Assembly (NCBI RefSeq): GCF_027706745.1 | Contig: NZ_JAQFWP010000026.1 | Coordinates: 1-64,000, forward strand | DNA from: Nocardiopsis suaedae | GTDB lineage: Bacteria > Actinomycetota > Actinomycetes > Streptosporangiales > Streptosporangiaceae | Length of the DNA: 64,000 bases | Direction of reading: 5' to 3' | In this document: positions 55,953 through 64,000 of the stretch, piece after piece | Numbering within the stretch: the first letter of the stretch is position 1 | How the letters are laid out: each line of letters opens with the position of its first letter | Made by a program: the position numbers and the translations under genes | The notes under the pieces: generated by a model | The model's input: only the letters and a program-made list of their open reading frames with translations | The model's database searches: none | Told to the model about the DNA's origin: nothing

Positions 55953-56514
55953 GGATCTCCTCGATCACCCCGGTCTTGCCCTCGGCGTAGTCCTGGACGC
56001 TGTCCCCGTGGCGCTCGGCGAGGTCGCGCTTGGCCCGCTCGTAGCGTTCGCGGTCCTCCGTGTCGGCGCGGAGCCGGTCGCGCAGGGCCAGGATGCGCCG
56101 GGGCTCGGGGCCGTCGGCGAACACGTGCAGGGTGCTGCTGACGCCCGGCCCCTTGAAGACGTGGTGGTCGTGGAAGTCGGGCTCGGCGTAGTGCAGGACG
56201 TACCCGGCCTTCTCCAGGGCAGGGCGGTAGGCCCCCTCGTCCGCGGGGTCGCCGACCAGGAGCAGCAGGTCGACACAGGGCCGGGCGGCGAGGCCGGGCA
56301 CGGCCGTGGAGCCGACGTGCTCCACGGCCACGGCGACGGGCCCGAGGGCCTCGCGGACCCGTTCGGCCTCGCGCTGGAACAGGTAGGGCCACTTGGGGTC
56401 GTGGGCGGTCAGGACGACCCGCTCGTCACCGCGGCCGAACGAGCGGTCGAAGTGGCTGCCGCGCGCTTCACCGCGCACAGGGAGCCGTTCGGGGGATTCG
56501 TGGGAGGGGGACAT
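55924..56514 (-). CDS. GrpB-family (UPF0157) protein
   Basis: A 196-residue nucleotidyltransferase-fold protein. The family block HDPKWPYLFQREAERVREALGPVAVAVEHVGSTAVPGLAARPCVDLLLLVG is complete, followed by YVLHYAEPDFHDHHVFKGP and LHVFADG. Such proteins are annotated as GrpB domain proteins; catalytic activity is mostly unproven. The ATG at 56514 is used. The last 29 bp overlap the end of otsA. Confidence 0.88.
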   Translation of the reverse strand: MSPSHESPERLPVRGEARGSHFDRSFGRGDERVVLTAHDPKWPYLFQREAERVREALGPVAVAVEHVGSTAVPGLAARPCVDLLLLVGDPADEGAYRPALEKAGYVLHYAEPDFHDHHVFKGPGVSSTLHVFADGPEPRRILALRDRLRADTEDRERYERAKRDLAERHGDSVQDYAEGKTGVIEEILSRAPEAGR

Positions 56515-56644
56515 GCCGGAAGTCTCATGACCTGCGCCGTGATCGTCAACCCGGGCGCCCCCGGGTCCACGCACCGTGTTCGGCCGGGGACGGGATCCGT
56601 GGTAGCCCTCCCGCGGCGGGGATGGGCGGGGGGTCACCCGCGTT

Positions 56645-56668
56645 CGTGGCGGCCGCCGGGCCAGGCAT
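56645..56668 (-). repeat. Family A fragment
   Basis: CGCGTTCGTGGCGGCCGCCG is shared with the inverted block of copy 1 (near 72-92) and with 27515-27537. Only this fragment is present in the 259-bp gap between the GrpB-family and mycosin-like genes. Confidence 0.5.
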
Positions 56669-56773
56669 CCAGCGTGCAGGAAAGTGCACACTGGGCGCAC
56701 GGGAGTGGCCAGAGGCGCACACTCGTCGCCCGGGACCGCCCGAGGCGCCCGGGTCTCGAGGGGGTGGAACCGC

Positions 56774-58012
56774 CTACCTCCTCCGGCGGCCCGCGCCCTT
56801 GCGGCGGCGGCCCGCAGGGCGTCCGGCCGCGGCGGGCTCGGCCTCCGCGCCCTCCCCGGCGCCCCCGCCACCGGCCTCCCGCCCGCGCCGGGGCAGGTCG
56901 TACGGGTTCTTCGAGGTGCGGCGCAGCACCAGCGTCAGCGCCACGAGCACGACCAGCACGAGCACCCCGCCGACGGTCCACAGCGCCCATCCGGGGACCG
57001 GCAGGCCCTCGTCCTCGGCGACCAGGTCCTCGTTGTACAGCGGGACGTCCTCGGCGGCGGCGTCCGCCTCCTCCACGGCGGCGGGGGCGTCCACCACCCC
57101 GTCGCGCGCCGACGCGGTCAGCGCCTCGGCCACCTGCTCGGGGCGGAGCTGCGGGAAGTCCGCGCGCACCAGCGCGGCCGCACCGGCGGCGAAACCGGCC
57201 GCGACGCCCGTCCCGCCGTACCGCTCATAGCCGCCTCCGGGCGCCGGGGCCTCCACGTCGTCGCCCGGGGCGGACAGGTCCGGCGCGCCGCCCTGCCCCT
57301 GCCCCTCCGCGGCCTGGGTCCCCGCGGCCTGCGTCGGCGCCGTCTGTACCGGGGCGAGGTCGCGGTCCACCGCGCCCACGGCCAGCGCCCCCTCGGACGC
57401 CGACGCCGCCTGGGCCGCCGGGTCGCCCGCCGGGAGCAGCACCATCGTCCCCTCGCCCACGGCGTAGGCCACCGCCTCGGCGACGCCGTCGAGGTCCTGC
57501 CCCCCGGCGACGCCGTCGGCCACCGCCACGACCTGGGCGCCCTCGTCGGCGGCGTAGCGGATGCCGCGCTCCAGGGCGTCGCCGTCCTCGGCACTCCCGC
57601 CCTCGGGGGCCACCCGCACCGACAGGACGTCCGCGTCGGGGGCCACGCCCATGAACCGGGCGTGGGTCTCCACGCCGTACCCGGTGGCGGCGGCCACGGC
57701 GGCCACGGCGGTGGAGGACCCGTCCGCGCCGTCGCCGTCGGCGCCGGAGAAGTCGGTGCCCACGGTCACCTCGCCGCCGAGATTCGGGTTCTCGGCGTCG
57801 ACGCCGGTGCCGACCACGGCGACCGTGGCGCCGCGCCCGCGGCCCTCGTCCTGCTCCTCGGCCGCGTCCCAGGCGTCGCGGGCGCCCAGGGCCTCCAGCC
57901 CCCACTGGTCGATGAGCGCGTCGCCCCACGCTGGCGGTGCGGTCGGCGCGGCCACCGCGCCGGCGGCCAGCAGCAGCGCGCACAGGCCGGAGCCGGCGTG
58001 GCTGGTGCGCAT
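56774..58012 (-). CDS. Mycosin-like pseudo-protease (MycP-related)
   Basis: A 412-residue membrane-anchored subtilase homologue of the T7SS mycosin type. It has a signal peptide, a subtilase-like core (residues about 60-290) and a C-terminal TM helix (LWTVGGVLVLVVLVALTLVLRR) with a basic tail. All expected catalytic positions are replaced: Asp to Gly68 (AVVGTGVD), His to Ser99 (DGSSTAVA), oxyanion Asn to Asp197 (PAGD), Ser to Gly269 (GGTGVAAG). The fold appears intact, so it is probably a structural or regulatory homologue, not a pseudogene. Confidence 0.85.
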   Translation of the reverse strand: MRTSHAGSGLCALLLAAGAVAAPTAPPAWGDALIDQWGLEALGARDAWDAAEEQDEGRGRGATVAVVGTGVDAENPNLGGEVTVGTDFSGADGDGADGSSTAVAAVAAATGYGVETHARFMGVAPDADVLSVRVAPEGGSAEDGDALERGIRYAADEGAQVVAVADGVAGGQDLDGVAEAVAYAVGEGTMVLLPAGDPAAQAASASEGALAVGAVDRDLAPVQTAPTQAAGTQAAEGQGQGGAPDLSAPGDDVEAPAPGGGYERYGGTGVAAGFAAGAAALVRADFPQLRPEQVAEALTASARDGVVDAPAAVEEADAAAEDVPLYNEDLVAEDEGLPVPGWALWTVGGVLVLVVLVALTLVLRRTSKNPYDLPRRGREAGGGGAGEGAEAEPAAAGRPAGRRRKGAGRRRR

Positions 58013-58209
58013 GGAGTGTCCCCCCGTGACGTGTCCGGTTGCGAGGCCGGCGCGGCGCTCCGCCGCCGAAGCGCTGGTCAGGGCCGCGCACACGGGCAAT
58101 TCTGCCAGCTTCGCACGTGTATGCGAACGGAATGGGCCTTCGGTGAGAGGCTCCTTACCCCCGAGGCCGAACCTGCGCGGTCCCCTGCGTCGGGCCCGGG
58201 AGGAGTCGC

Positions 58210-58215
58210 TACGAT
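58210..58215 (+). promoter_or_regulatory. -10 box upstream of DUF3263/otsB
   Basis: TACGAT lies 33 bp before the DUF3263 start, with GAGGAGG close to the ATG. It is the likely promoter of the DUF3263-otsB pair. Confidence 0.5.
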
Positions 58216-58247
58216 GTTTCGCGCCGATCCCGAAGAGGAGGCGTGCA

Positions 58248-58547
58248 ATGCCGGAAATCCGGGAACAACCATCCGACCCCTCAACCGACGGCGCGCCGGC
58301 CCTCGCCGAGCGCGACCGGCGCATCCTCGCCTTCGAGAGCCAGTGGTGGAAGCTCGAAGGCTCCAAGGAGCAGGCGATCCGCGACGAGTTCGGCTTCTCC
58401 CCCACCCGCTACTACCAGCTGCTCAACGGCCTGGTGGACCGCCCCGAGGCGCTCGCCTTCGACCCCATGACCGTCAAGCGGGTACGCCGCCTGCGCGCCG
58501 ACCGGCGCCGCCAGCGCACCGCCCGCCGCCTGGGCATCCGCCTGTAA
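58248..58547 (+). CDS. DUF3263 protein
   Basis: A 99-residue protein of the actinobacterial DUF3263 family, with the typical RDRRILAFESQWWKLEGSKEQAIRDEFGFSPTRYYQLLNGLVDRPEALAFDPMTVKRVRRLRADRRR. The middle part resembles a small helix-turn-helix. GAGGAGG lies upstream of the ATG. Its TAA stop overlaps the otsB ATG by one base (TAATG), indicating translational coupling. Function unknown. Confidence 0.9.
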   Translation: MPEIREQPSDPSTDGAPALAERDRRILAFESQWWKLEGSKEQAIRDEFGFSPTRYYQLLNGLVDRPEALAFDPMTVKRVRRLRADRRRQRTARRLGIRL

Positions 58548-59356
58548 TGGTGCTGCCCCGCCCGCGCACCTCCGACGGCGCGGCCGCGCTCGGCGCGATC
58601 GCCGCCCGGCCGTCCGCGGCACTGCTCGCCTTCGACTTCGACGGGACCCTGGCACCGATCGTGCCCGACCCGCGCGACGCGCGTCCCCACCCCCGCGCGC
58701 TGGCGGCGCTGCGCGCCCTCGCTCCCCGGGTCGCCGGTGTGGCGGTGGTCACCGGACGACCCGCGGAGACCGCCGTGGAGTACGGCGGCCTGGACGGTGT
58801 GCCCGGAATCGTGGTGCTCGGCCACTACGGCCTGGAGCGCTGGGAGGACGGGGGGCTCACCGGCCCCGGAGCCGTGCCGGGCCTGGAAGAGGCGCGCGCC
58901 GCGCTCCCAGAGCTGCTGGCGGACCTCGGCCCCCTGGGCGAGGGGGTGCACGTGGAGGAGAAGGGCAAGGCCGTCGCCGTGCACACCCGCCGCGCGGCCC
59001 GTCCGGCCGAAGCGCTCGATGCCCTGCGCGAGCCGCTGCGCCTGCTCGCGGAGCGCGCGGGACTCGCGGTGGAGCCGGGGCGCATGGTGATCGAACTGCG
59101 GCCCCCGGGCATGGACAAGGGGGCGGCGCTGACCGCCCTCGCCGACCGGGTGCGGCCCGGCGCGGTGCTGTACGCCGGTGACGACTTGGGCGACCTGCCC
59201 GCTTTCGCGGCCGTCCGGGACCTGCGCACCCAGGGGGTGCCCGGGGTGACGGTGTGCAGCGGCTCGTCGGAGGCTCCGGCTCTGGCCGAGCAGGCCGACC
59301 TCGTGGTCGACGGTCCAGAAGGCGTCGCCGGGCTGCTGGAGGGCCTGCTGCCCTGA
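58547..59356 (+). CDS. otsB: Trehalose-6-phosphate phosphatase
   Basis: A 269-residue HAD-superfamily phosphatase that removes phosphate from trehalose-6-phosphate. The nucleophile motif is LAFDFDGTLAPI, followed by VTGRP, MVIELRPPGMDKGAAL and GDDLGDLPAF, which carry the remaining HAD motifs. It begins inside the TAATG overlap with the DUF3263 gene and works with otsA 2.6 kb away. Confidence 0.95.
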   Translation: MVLPRPRTSDGAAALGAIAARPSAALLAFDFDGTLAPIVPDPRDARPHPRALAALRALAPRVAGVAVVTGRPAETAVEYGGLDGVPGIVVLGHYGLERWEDGGLTGPGAVPGLEEARAALPELLADLGPLGEGVHVEEKGKAVAVHTRRAARPAEALDALREPLRLLAERAGLAVEPGRMVIELRPPGMDKGAALTALADRVRPGAVLYAGDDLGDLPAFAAVRDLRTQGVPGVTVCSGSSEAPALAEQADLVVDGPEGVAGLLEGLLP

Positions 59357-59363
59357 ACCGCGG

Positions 59364-59807
59364 CTACCCCAGGTAGGACGGCAGGAACAGCAGGGCCCCG
59401 GCCAACAGGAACAGTCCCACCACCAGGAACAGCGCCGCACCGAGGATCTGCGACCGCGCCTCGATGATCTCCGCGCGCGCGGGGTTGTCCGGGTCGTAGG
59501 CGACGGTGACCTGGCGGCCGGTGCGCATGAGGTTGGTGGTGACGCGGATCCGCTGCACCGCCTCGATGTCCTTCCCCTCCCGGGTACGGAAGGAGAAGCG
59601 GGCCGCCGTCGTCGCCGACGCCCCGACGCCGCTCTCGCCCGCGCGCACATGCAGGTGGATGCGGTGGCCGCCGACGACGCCCGGAACGCGGACCCCGTCA
59701 CGCCTCACGCGCAGGACGTCGTAGAGCAGCCAGGCCCCCAGGCCCGCGAAGAAGAGCGGGAAGAGGACCATGAACAGTGCGCCGATGACAGAGCCGTTCC
59801 CGCCCAA
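59364..59807 (-). CDS. DUF3592 membrane protein
   Basis: A 147-residue two-TM protein of the DUF3592 type. One helix is N-terminal (VIGALFMVLFPLFFAGLGAWLLYDVLR), a soluble beta domain follows (GVVGGHRIHLHVRAGESG ... RVTTNLMRTGRQVTVAYDPDNPARAEI), then a C-terminal helix (ILGAALFLVVGLFLLAGALLFL). The start is TTG at 59807, supported by AAGGAG 7 nt upstream. Function unknown. Confidence 0.85.
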   Translation of the reverse strand: MGGNGSVIGALFMVLFPLFFAGLGAWLLYDVLRVRRDGVRVPGVVGGHRIHLHVRAGESGVGASATTAARFSFRTREGKDIEAVQRIRVTTNLMRTGRQVTVAYDPDNPARAEIIEARSQILGAALFLVVGLFLLAGALLFLPSYLG

Positions 59808-59828
59808 ATCCCCGCTCCTTCTCCTCCT

Positions 59829-60851
59829 CTACTCCCCGAAACAGGCACGCACCGCCGCGCGCAGGTCGTCGAGGCCGGTGCGGCGGCGGCCGAAGTGCAC
59901 GGAGTTGGTCAACAGACCCACGTACCTTCCGGTCTCGGGCTGGAGGTACAGGCTAGTTCCCGTATAGCCGTGGTGGTAGACCACACCGTCGTCACCCACC
60001 AGCCAGCCGAGGCCCCGGGAGACGCCGTCGGCGACCCGCACGGCCGGACGCCAGCTCTGCCTCACATAGTGGGGCGGCAGCAGGCAGCCCTCCTCCCCTG
60101 CGGCGCTGCGCAGCAGCTCGCGCGCGTAGGCGCCCAGATCGATGGCGGTGCTGAACACCCCCGCGTGCCCGGCGACGCCGCCCATGAGCCCGGCCGCCTC
60201 GTCGTGCACCACACCCCAGACGGGGGCGGCGCCGGGTATGCGGCACTCGGTGGGGGCGACCGCGGGCGAGCGCGGCAGCGGGCCGTACGTCGTGGCGGTC
60301 ATGCCGGCGGCGTTCCACAGGGTGGAGACGGCCAGGTCCAGCGGGGTGTCCAGGAGCCGTTCGAGGATGAGCCCGAGGAGGATGAAGCCGCGGTCGATAT
60401 AGCGGTACCCCTCCTCCTCCAGGGGTTCGGCCAGGATCGACTCGGCGAGGTCCCTGTCGGTGCCGACATAGCACTCCAGCCACGCGACCGGGTTGAGGCG
60501 GGAGGTGTGCGTGAGGATCTGCCGCGCGGTGACCTCCCCGCCCGCGTACGGCCCCCCGGCCACGTACTTCCCCAGCGGCGTGTCCAGCGAGAGGATCCCC
60601 TCCGCCGCGGCGCTGCCGGCCAGCGGCCAGGCGGCCATCACCTTGGTGAGGCTGGCGACGTCGTACAGCACGTCGGGCGCGGCCTGCACGTTGTCCCCGC
60701 CCTCAGTCACGCCGCCGACGGCGACGAACTCCCACATGCTCCCGGTACCGACCACGGCCGCGCCGCCGGGCAGCCACCCGGCGTCGACCATCACCTTGAG
60801 CACTCCCCGGATGTCGGCTCCGGTCTCGGCCACCCAATCGCCGTCGCGCAT
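59829..60851 (-). CDS. Serine hydrolase (beta-lactamase fold)
   Basis: A 340-residue class C beta-lactamase/penicillin-binding-like serine hydrolase. The nucleophile motif is SLTK (VLYDVASLTKVMAAWPLAGSAAAEGILSLDTPLGKYV), followed by ILTHTSRLNPV and YRYIDRGFILLGLILERL. HHGYTGTSLYLQPETG lies near the C terminus, at the KTG-like position. No signal peptide is visible, so it may be cytoplasmic. GAGGGGGG precedes the ATG. Substrate unknown. Confidence 0.88.
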   Translation of the reverse strand: MRDGDWVAETGADIRGVLKVMVDAGWLPGGAAVVGTGSMWEFVAVGGVTEGGDNVQAAPDVLYDVASLTKVMAAWPLAGSAAAEGILSLDTPLGKYVAGGPYAGGEVTARQILTHTSRLNPVAWLECYVGTDRDLAESILAEPLEEEGYRYIDRGFILLGLILERLLDTPLDLAVSTLWNAAGMTATTYGPLPRSPAVAPTECRIPGAAPVWGVVHDEAAGLMGGVAGHAGVFSTAIDLGAYARELLRSAAGEEGCLLPPHYVRQSWRPAVRVADGVSRGLGWLVGDDGVVYHHGYTGTSLYLQPETGRYVGLLTNSVHFGRRRTGLDDLRAAVRACFGE

Positions 60852-60995
60852 AGGACCCCCCTCGTACCCACTCCCCAGGTCAGGCGATACCCCCTGGTGG
60901 GACGCCCGTCACCCCGCGAGGGCACCGAATCCGTTCCCGACCTGGACCGAAACCACGAAGGACGCCGTTCCCGGCGCTTCCGGCAGACTGTCCCA

Positions 60996-62126
60996 ATGGA
61001 CCGATCCCCTCCCCCCATCCCCGACGGTCGCTCGGCCCGGGAGGCGCACGCCGAAGGCGTGCGGCTCTCCGAGGAGAGGCGCGACGACGAGGCCGAGCCC
61101 TATTTCCGCAAGGCGGTGGAGCTCGACGGCACGAGTGCCTTCTACAAGCTGGCCTTGGGCAAGTTCCTGTTCTTCCAGCGGCGCTACGAGGAGGCGCTCC
61201 CGTGGCTCCGGGAAGCATCCACCTCGGGCACCCTTGAGGCGCTGCGCTACACCGGCCTGTGCCTGCAGTTCCTAGGTCGGCTCGACGAGGCCGAGCAGTG
61301 GTACTTCCCCGCGGCACAGGCCGGCGACGTCCCCGCGATGGTCGATATGAGCTCGGTGCTGACGGAGACCATGCGCTTGGAAGAGGCCCTCGAGTGGGCC
61401 CAGCGCGCGGCGAATGCGGGCAACTTCGACGGCAACAGCAACGCGGGGGCGATCCTGCTCAGGATGAAGCGCCCCGGGGAGGCGCACGACTGGCTGCTTC
61501 CCGCCGCCGAAGCCGGCCATGTGACGTCGGCCTTCCACTTCGGGTTGGTGCTCGACGACCACCTGGGCCAACCCGAGCGGGCGGAGTACTACTTCCGCGT
61601 CTCCGCCGAGGGCGGCTGGGCCAAGGGGATGGCGGCCCTCGGCGAGAGCATGCTCAAAAGGGGTGCCCCCGAGACGGCGAAGCCATGGTTGGAGAAGGCG
61701 GCCCGGCAGGGGGGCGTACGGGCGGGCCTCCGTCTCGGCGAGGCGCTGATCCGCCTCGGCGACGGCGATATGGCCGAGAACTGGCTGGAGTGGGCCTGGG
61801 GGAAAGGGGCCCAGCGGGCAGCGCTGGTACTCGGCGCCCACCTCTTCCGGGAAGGCCGCTTCATGGAAGCCGAGCACTGGTTCACCCGCGCCCATGAAGC
61901 AGGGATGCGCGGTGGCACGAAGGGGCTCGGGTTCGCGCTGCTGAAGCAGGACAAGGCGACGGAGGCGCTCCCCCACCTGCGCGCGTTGGCGCGGCGGTAC
62001 GACTGGCAGTCCGTGCGGTACCTCGTCCAGGCGTTGCGCATATGCGGCGAGAGGGACGAGGCGGAGTACTGGCACGGCATGCTCCCGCCCGAGCACAAGA
62101 CGCCCGCCGACCACCCCGGCTCCTGA
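60996..62126 (+). CDS. Sel1/TPR-repeat protein
   Basis: A 376-residue helical-repeat protein built of about nine 34-36-residue units (for example AEPYFRKAVELDGTSAFYKLALGKFLFFQRRYEEALPWLREA and AEYYFRVSAEGGWAKGMAALGESMLKRGAPETAKPWLEKAARQGG). The pattern fits Sel1-like/TPR scaffolds for protein-protein contacts. The start ATG is preceded by CAGACT, a possible leaderless -10 box. Located between a serine hydrolase and the eccC region. Partner unknown. Confidence 0.8.
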   Translation: MDRSPPPIPDGRSAREAHAEGVRLSEERRDDEAEPYFRKAVELDGTSAFYKLALGKFLFFQRRYEEALPWLREASTSGTLEALRYTGLCLQFLGRLDEAEQWYFPAAQAGDVPAMVDMSSVLTETMRLEEALEWAQRAANAGNFDGNSNAGAILLRMKRPGEAHDWLLPAAEAGHVTSAFHFGLVLDDHLGQPERAEYYFRVSAEGGWAKGMAALGESMLKRGAPETAKPWLEKAARQGGVRAGLRLGEALIRLGDGDMAENWLEWAWGKGAQRAALVLGAHLFREGRFMEAEHWFTRAHEAGMRGGTKGLGFALLKQDKATEALPHLRALARRYDWQSVRYLVQALRICGERDEAEYWHGMLPPEHKTPADHPGS

Positions 62127-62154
62127 GCCCCCGGCGTCTCCGCCCTTCCCTCCT

Positions 62155-63105
62155 TCAGGCGCCGTCGACCCGGTCCAGTTCGTCCGGGTCGACGGTGATC
62201 ACCGGCTCGTGCGAGTGGTGGTCGAGCAGGGTGCCGCGGCGGACGGCGGGCCCGCCCAGGTCGATCATGCCGGTGGGGTCCAGGGTGAAGCCGCCGCCGC
62301 GCTCGTAGAGGGCCGTCAGGGGCGCGAACATGTGCGGCAGGCCGGGCGTCGGCGCGCCGGAGGCCAGCACGGCCTCGAACTTCACCGACCACAGGGCGGT
62401 CTTCACCACCTGGGGCGGCAGCTCGCGCCCGATGAGCTCGCTCTCCAGGCGCAGGAGCACGTCCTCGTCCACGGCCACCGCGGGGGCGACGATCTCCGCC
62501 ACATCGAAGAACGGCCACGTTCCGGCCTGGAGCAGCCGCCGCCAGAGCGCGGCGCGGCGCAGGTATTCGCGCATGAGGCCGGTCCTGGACGCGGCCGACT
62601 CCGGCCGCACGTCGTCCCAGTCGACCACCAGCAGCCGGTCGGCCTGCCCCTGCGCGGCGCGCCGGACGGCGGCGCCCTCCGCCGCCTGGCCGCCCAGCCA
62701 CACGGGAACCTGGTCAGGGTCGCGCGGGAAGCGCCGCAGCTCCTCAGGAGCGAGTTCCTCAACGCTCCGGGGATCGAAGTGGGCCGGGGCCGAGTCGTAG
62801 TCGTACGTGGCCTCGTACCTGCCCGGCGGGACGACCCGGAGCTTCAGCGTGAACCACGTCCCGCGCCCGTCACGGTGCATCCCGCGCCGGAGCTTCTGGA
62901 GATCCAGCTGGGCGAGCACGGACACCTTCACCTCCACGCGCTCGCCCGCGACCACCGCGTCGGCCCGCACCTCTTCCGCGTACCCCAGCCCGCCGCAGAC
63001 CAGCCGGACGGCCTCCCACCCGCCAGGGGCCCCGGCCACGAGTTCCGATGCGATCTCCGTCAGCAGCTCGTGCTGCTGGTCCGGCCTCAGCGCCCAAGCG
63101 GACAT
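62155..63105 (-). CDS. YezG-like immunity-protein-like protein
   Basis: A 316-residue protein. Its first part (LTEIASELVAGAPGGWEAVRLVCGGLGYAEEVRADAVVAGERVEVKVSV ... LRRGMHRDGRGTWFTLKLRVVPPGRYEATYDYDSAP) resembles the YezG/DUF600-type immunity fold that protects against LXG and related toxins. The C-terminal 150 residues are unrecognised. GAGG lies near the ATG at 63105. It is divergent from eccC, 110 bp away. The immunity role is inference from fold and context. Confidence 0.5.
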   Translation of the reverse strand: MSAWALRPDQQHELLTEIASELVAGAPGGWEAVRLVCGGLGYAEEVRADAVVAGERVEVKVSVLAQLDLQKLRRGMHRDGRGTWFTLKLRVVPPGRYEATYDYDSAPAHFDPRSVEELAPEELRRFPRDPDQVPVWLGGQAAEGAAVRRAAQGQADRLLVVDWDDVRPESAASRTGLMREYLRRAALWRRLLQAGTWPFFDVAEIVAPAVAVDEDVLLRLESELIGRELPPQVVKTALWSVKFEAVLASGAPTPGLPHMFAPLTALYERGGGFTLDPTGMIDLGGPAVRRGTLLDHHSHEPVITVDPDELDRVDGA

Positions 63106-63215
63106 GGCTTCCTCTTTCTCAAGATGGGGGGACCCGTCCCGTAGGATCCGCTGCGTCAAGGGATGTTCACACCGTGATAGAAGCGCGCGGTGAGCCCGTT
63201 TCGAGAGGAGTGCCG

Positions 63216-64000
63216 GTGACGACCCGCATCGTGCACCGCCCGGCCAGGACCGTGCACCCGCCCGCTCCCGAGGAGCCGCGCGAGGTCGAGGCGCCACCGA
63301 CGCTTCCCGACGGCAACGCCCAGCAGAGCCCGCTCATGACGGTGCTGCCCATGGTCGGGATGATGGCGTCGCTCACCATCATGATGGTGATGCGGAACCC
63401 GGCGTTCATCGTTTTCGGCGCCGTCATCCTCGTCGTCGCCCTCATCGCGGCGCTGGGCATGTTCTTCTCCCGCCGCGGCCAGGCCGGGCGCCAGCGGCGC
63501 AACCAGCGCGAGCTGTACCTCGAATACCTGGAGGAGCTGCGGGACGACCTCAGCGCCGCCGAGCGCTCCGTCCGCACCAAGGCCCGCCTCCTGGCGCCGC
63601 CGCCGGAGGCCCTCTACGACATCGTGCGCGACCCGGCCCGCCTGTGGGAGCGGCGGCGCAGGGACCGCGACTTCCTCCGCGTGCGGCTCGGGACGGGCGA
63701 GGTGCCGGCACGGCCGCTGCAGCTCGCCGACCGGGGGAGCGCCCTCACCCCCACCGACCCGTTCATGGCGTCGGAGGCGTCGGCGGTCATCCGGCGCTTC
63801 GAGGCCGCGCCGGACATGCCGCTGACCGTTCCCCTGGACCGGGCGGGCAACATCAGCATCGTCGGGGAGCGCGAGGATGTGCTGCGGGTCGTGCGCGCGC
63901 TGGGCGTTCAGGCCGCGGTCTTCCACGCACCGGAGGACCTCGTCATCGCCGCCGCCTACCCGTCCGACGCGGCGGACGACTGGGCGTGGCTCAAGTGGCT
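63216..64000 (+). CDS. eccC: EccC, type VII secretion ATPase (5' part)
   Basis: Partial gene, open at the right edge (261 codons seen). It starts VTTRIVHRPARTVHPP, the usual EccC opening. Two transmembrane helices follow (LMTVLPMVGMMASLTIMMV and FIVFGAVILVVALIAALGMFF) and then the conserved basic segment RRGQAGRQRRNQRELYLEYLEELRDDL. The first FtsK/SpoIIIE-like ATPase domain lies beyond the window. GAGGAG ends 5 nt before the GTG at 63216. EccC powers T7SS substrate export. Confidence 0.9.
   Translation, partial: MTTRIVHRPARTVHPPAPEEPREVEAPPTLPDGNAQQSPLMTVLPMVGMMASLTIMMVMRNPAFIVFGAVILVVALIAALGMFFSRRGQAGRQRRNQRELYLEYLEELRDDLSAAERSVRTKARLLAPPPEALYDIVRDPARLWERRRRDRDFLRVRLGTGEVPARPLQLADRGSALTPTDPFMASEASAVIRRFEAAPDMPLTVPLDRAGNISIVGEREDVLRVVRALGVQAAVFHAPEDLVIAAAYPSDAADDWAWLKW

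Overview
The window is very GC-rich and carries actinobacterial families throughout: DUF2530, DUF3027 and DUF3263 proteins, DtxR, R2lox, a mycosin relative, EccC and a solitary GroEL behind CIRCE operators. It reads as a chromosomal core or near-core segment of a filamentous actinomycete, perhaps Nocardiopsis or a related Streptosporangiales genus. The genus is inference from gene content, not a search result. I found no rRNA, tRNA, CRISPR array, integrase or transposase.

Layout. 1-3.8 kb: repeat-rich leader, a two-TM protein and argS. 3.9-10.9 kb: proline-rich membrane protein, YceI protein, ribokinase, exonuclease III and a two-component system. 11-19.4 kb: fatty-acid beta-oxidation genes (two acyl-CoA dehydrogenases, a thiolase), a YcaQ-like DNA glycosylase and an MFS exporter fused to a winged helix. 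The thiolase and the second dehydrogenase share one operator type. 19.5-27.1 kb: PAS-GAF-SpoIIE phosphatase, DtxR-type regulator, pdxH/citrate synthase (divergent), serC and a glycerophosphodiesterase. 27.1-28.9 kb: 1.8 kb with no credible gene, full of repeats and palindromes. 28.9-43.3 kb: propeller-like surface protein, BKACE enzyme, RNA 2',3'-cyclic phosphodiesterase with a tiny membrane protein, MarR/MFS pair, purine permease, DUF2530/methyltransferase, sacsin-like ATPase, DUF3027, cold-shock protein and an HAAS-like protein. 43.5-50.2 kb: secreted and small membrane proteins, R2lox, a TetR/reductase pair and a septum-formation lipoprotein. 50.5-59.4 kb: groEL, MoaD-like protein, thrC under a SAM-I riboswitch, otsA, GrpB-family protein, a mycosin-like protein lacking its catalytic residues, DUF3263 and otsB. 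59.4-64 kb: DUF3592, a beta-lactamase-fold protein, a Sel1/TPR protein, an immunity-like protein and the 5' part of eccC, which runs off the right edge and marks the start of a type VII secretion locus.

How it works together. otsA and otsB make trehalose. thrC and pdxH/serC touch amino-acid and PLP metabolism. The dehydrogenases, thiolase and perhaps citrate synthase feed acyl chains into central metabolism. The mycosin-like protein, EccC and the immunity-like gene suggest a type VII secretion neighbourhood.

Non-coding signals are rich. Two families of 65-70 bp palindromes (three copies each) sit at gene 3' ends. A longer composite repeat lies in intergenic DNA. A perfect and a near-perfect CIRCE precede groEL. 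Several genes look leaderless, with a TANNNT box 6-7 nt before the start codon. Repeat and operator coordinates were read by eye.
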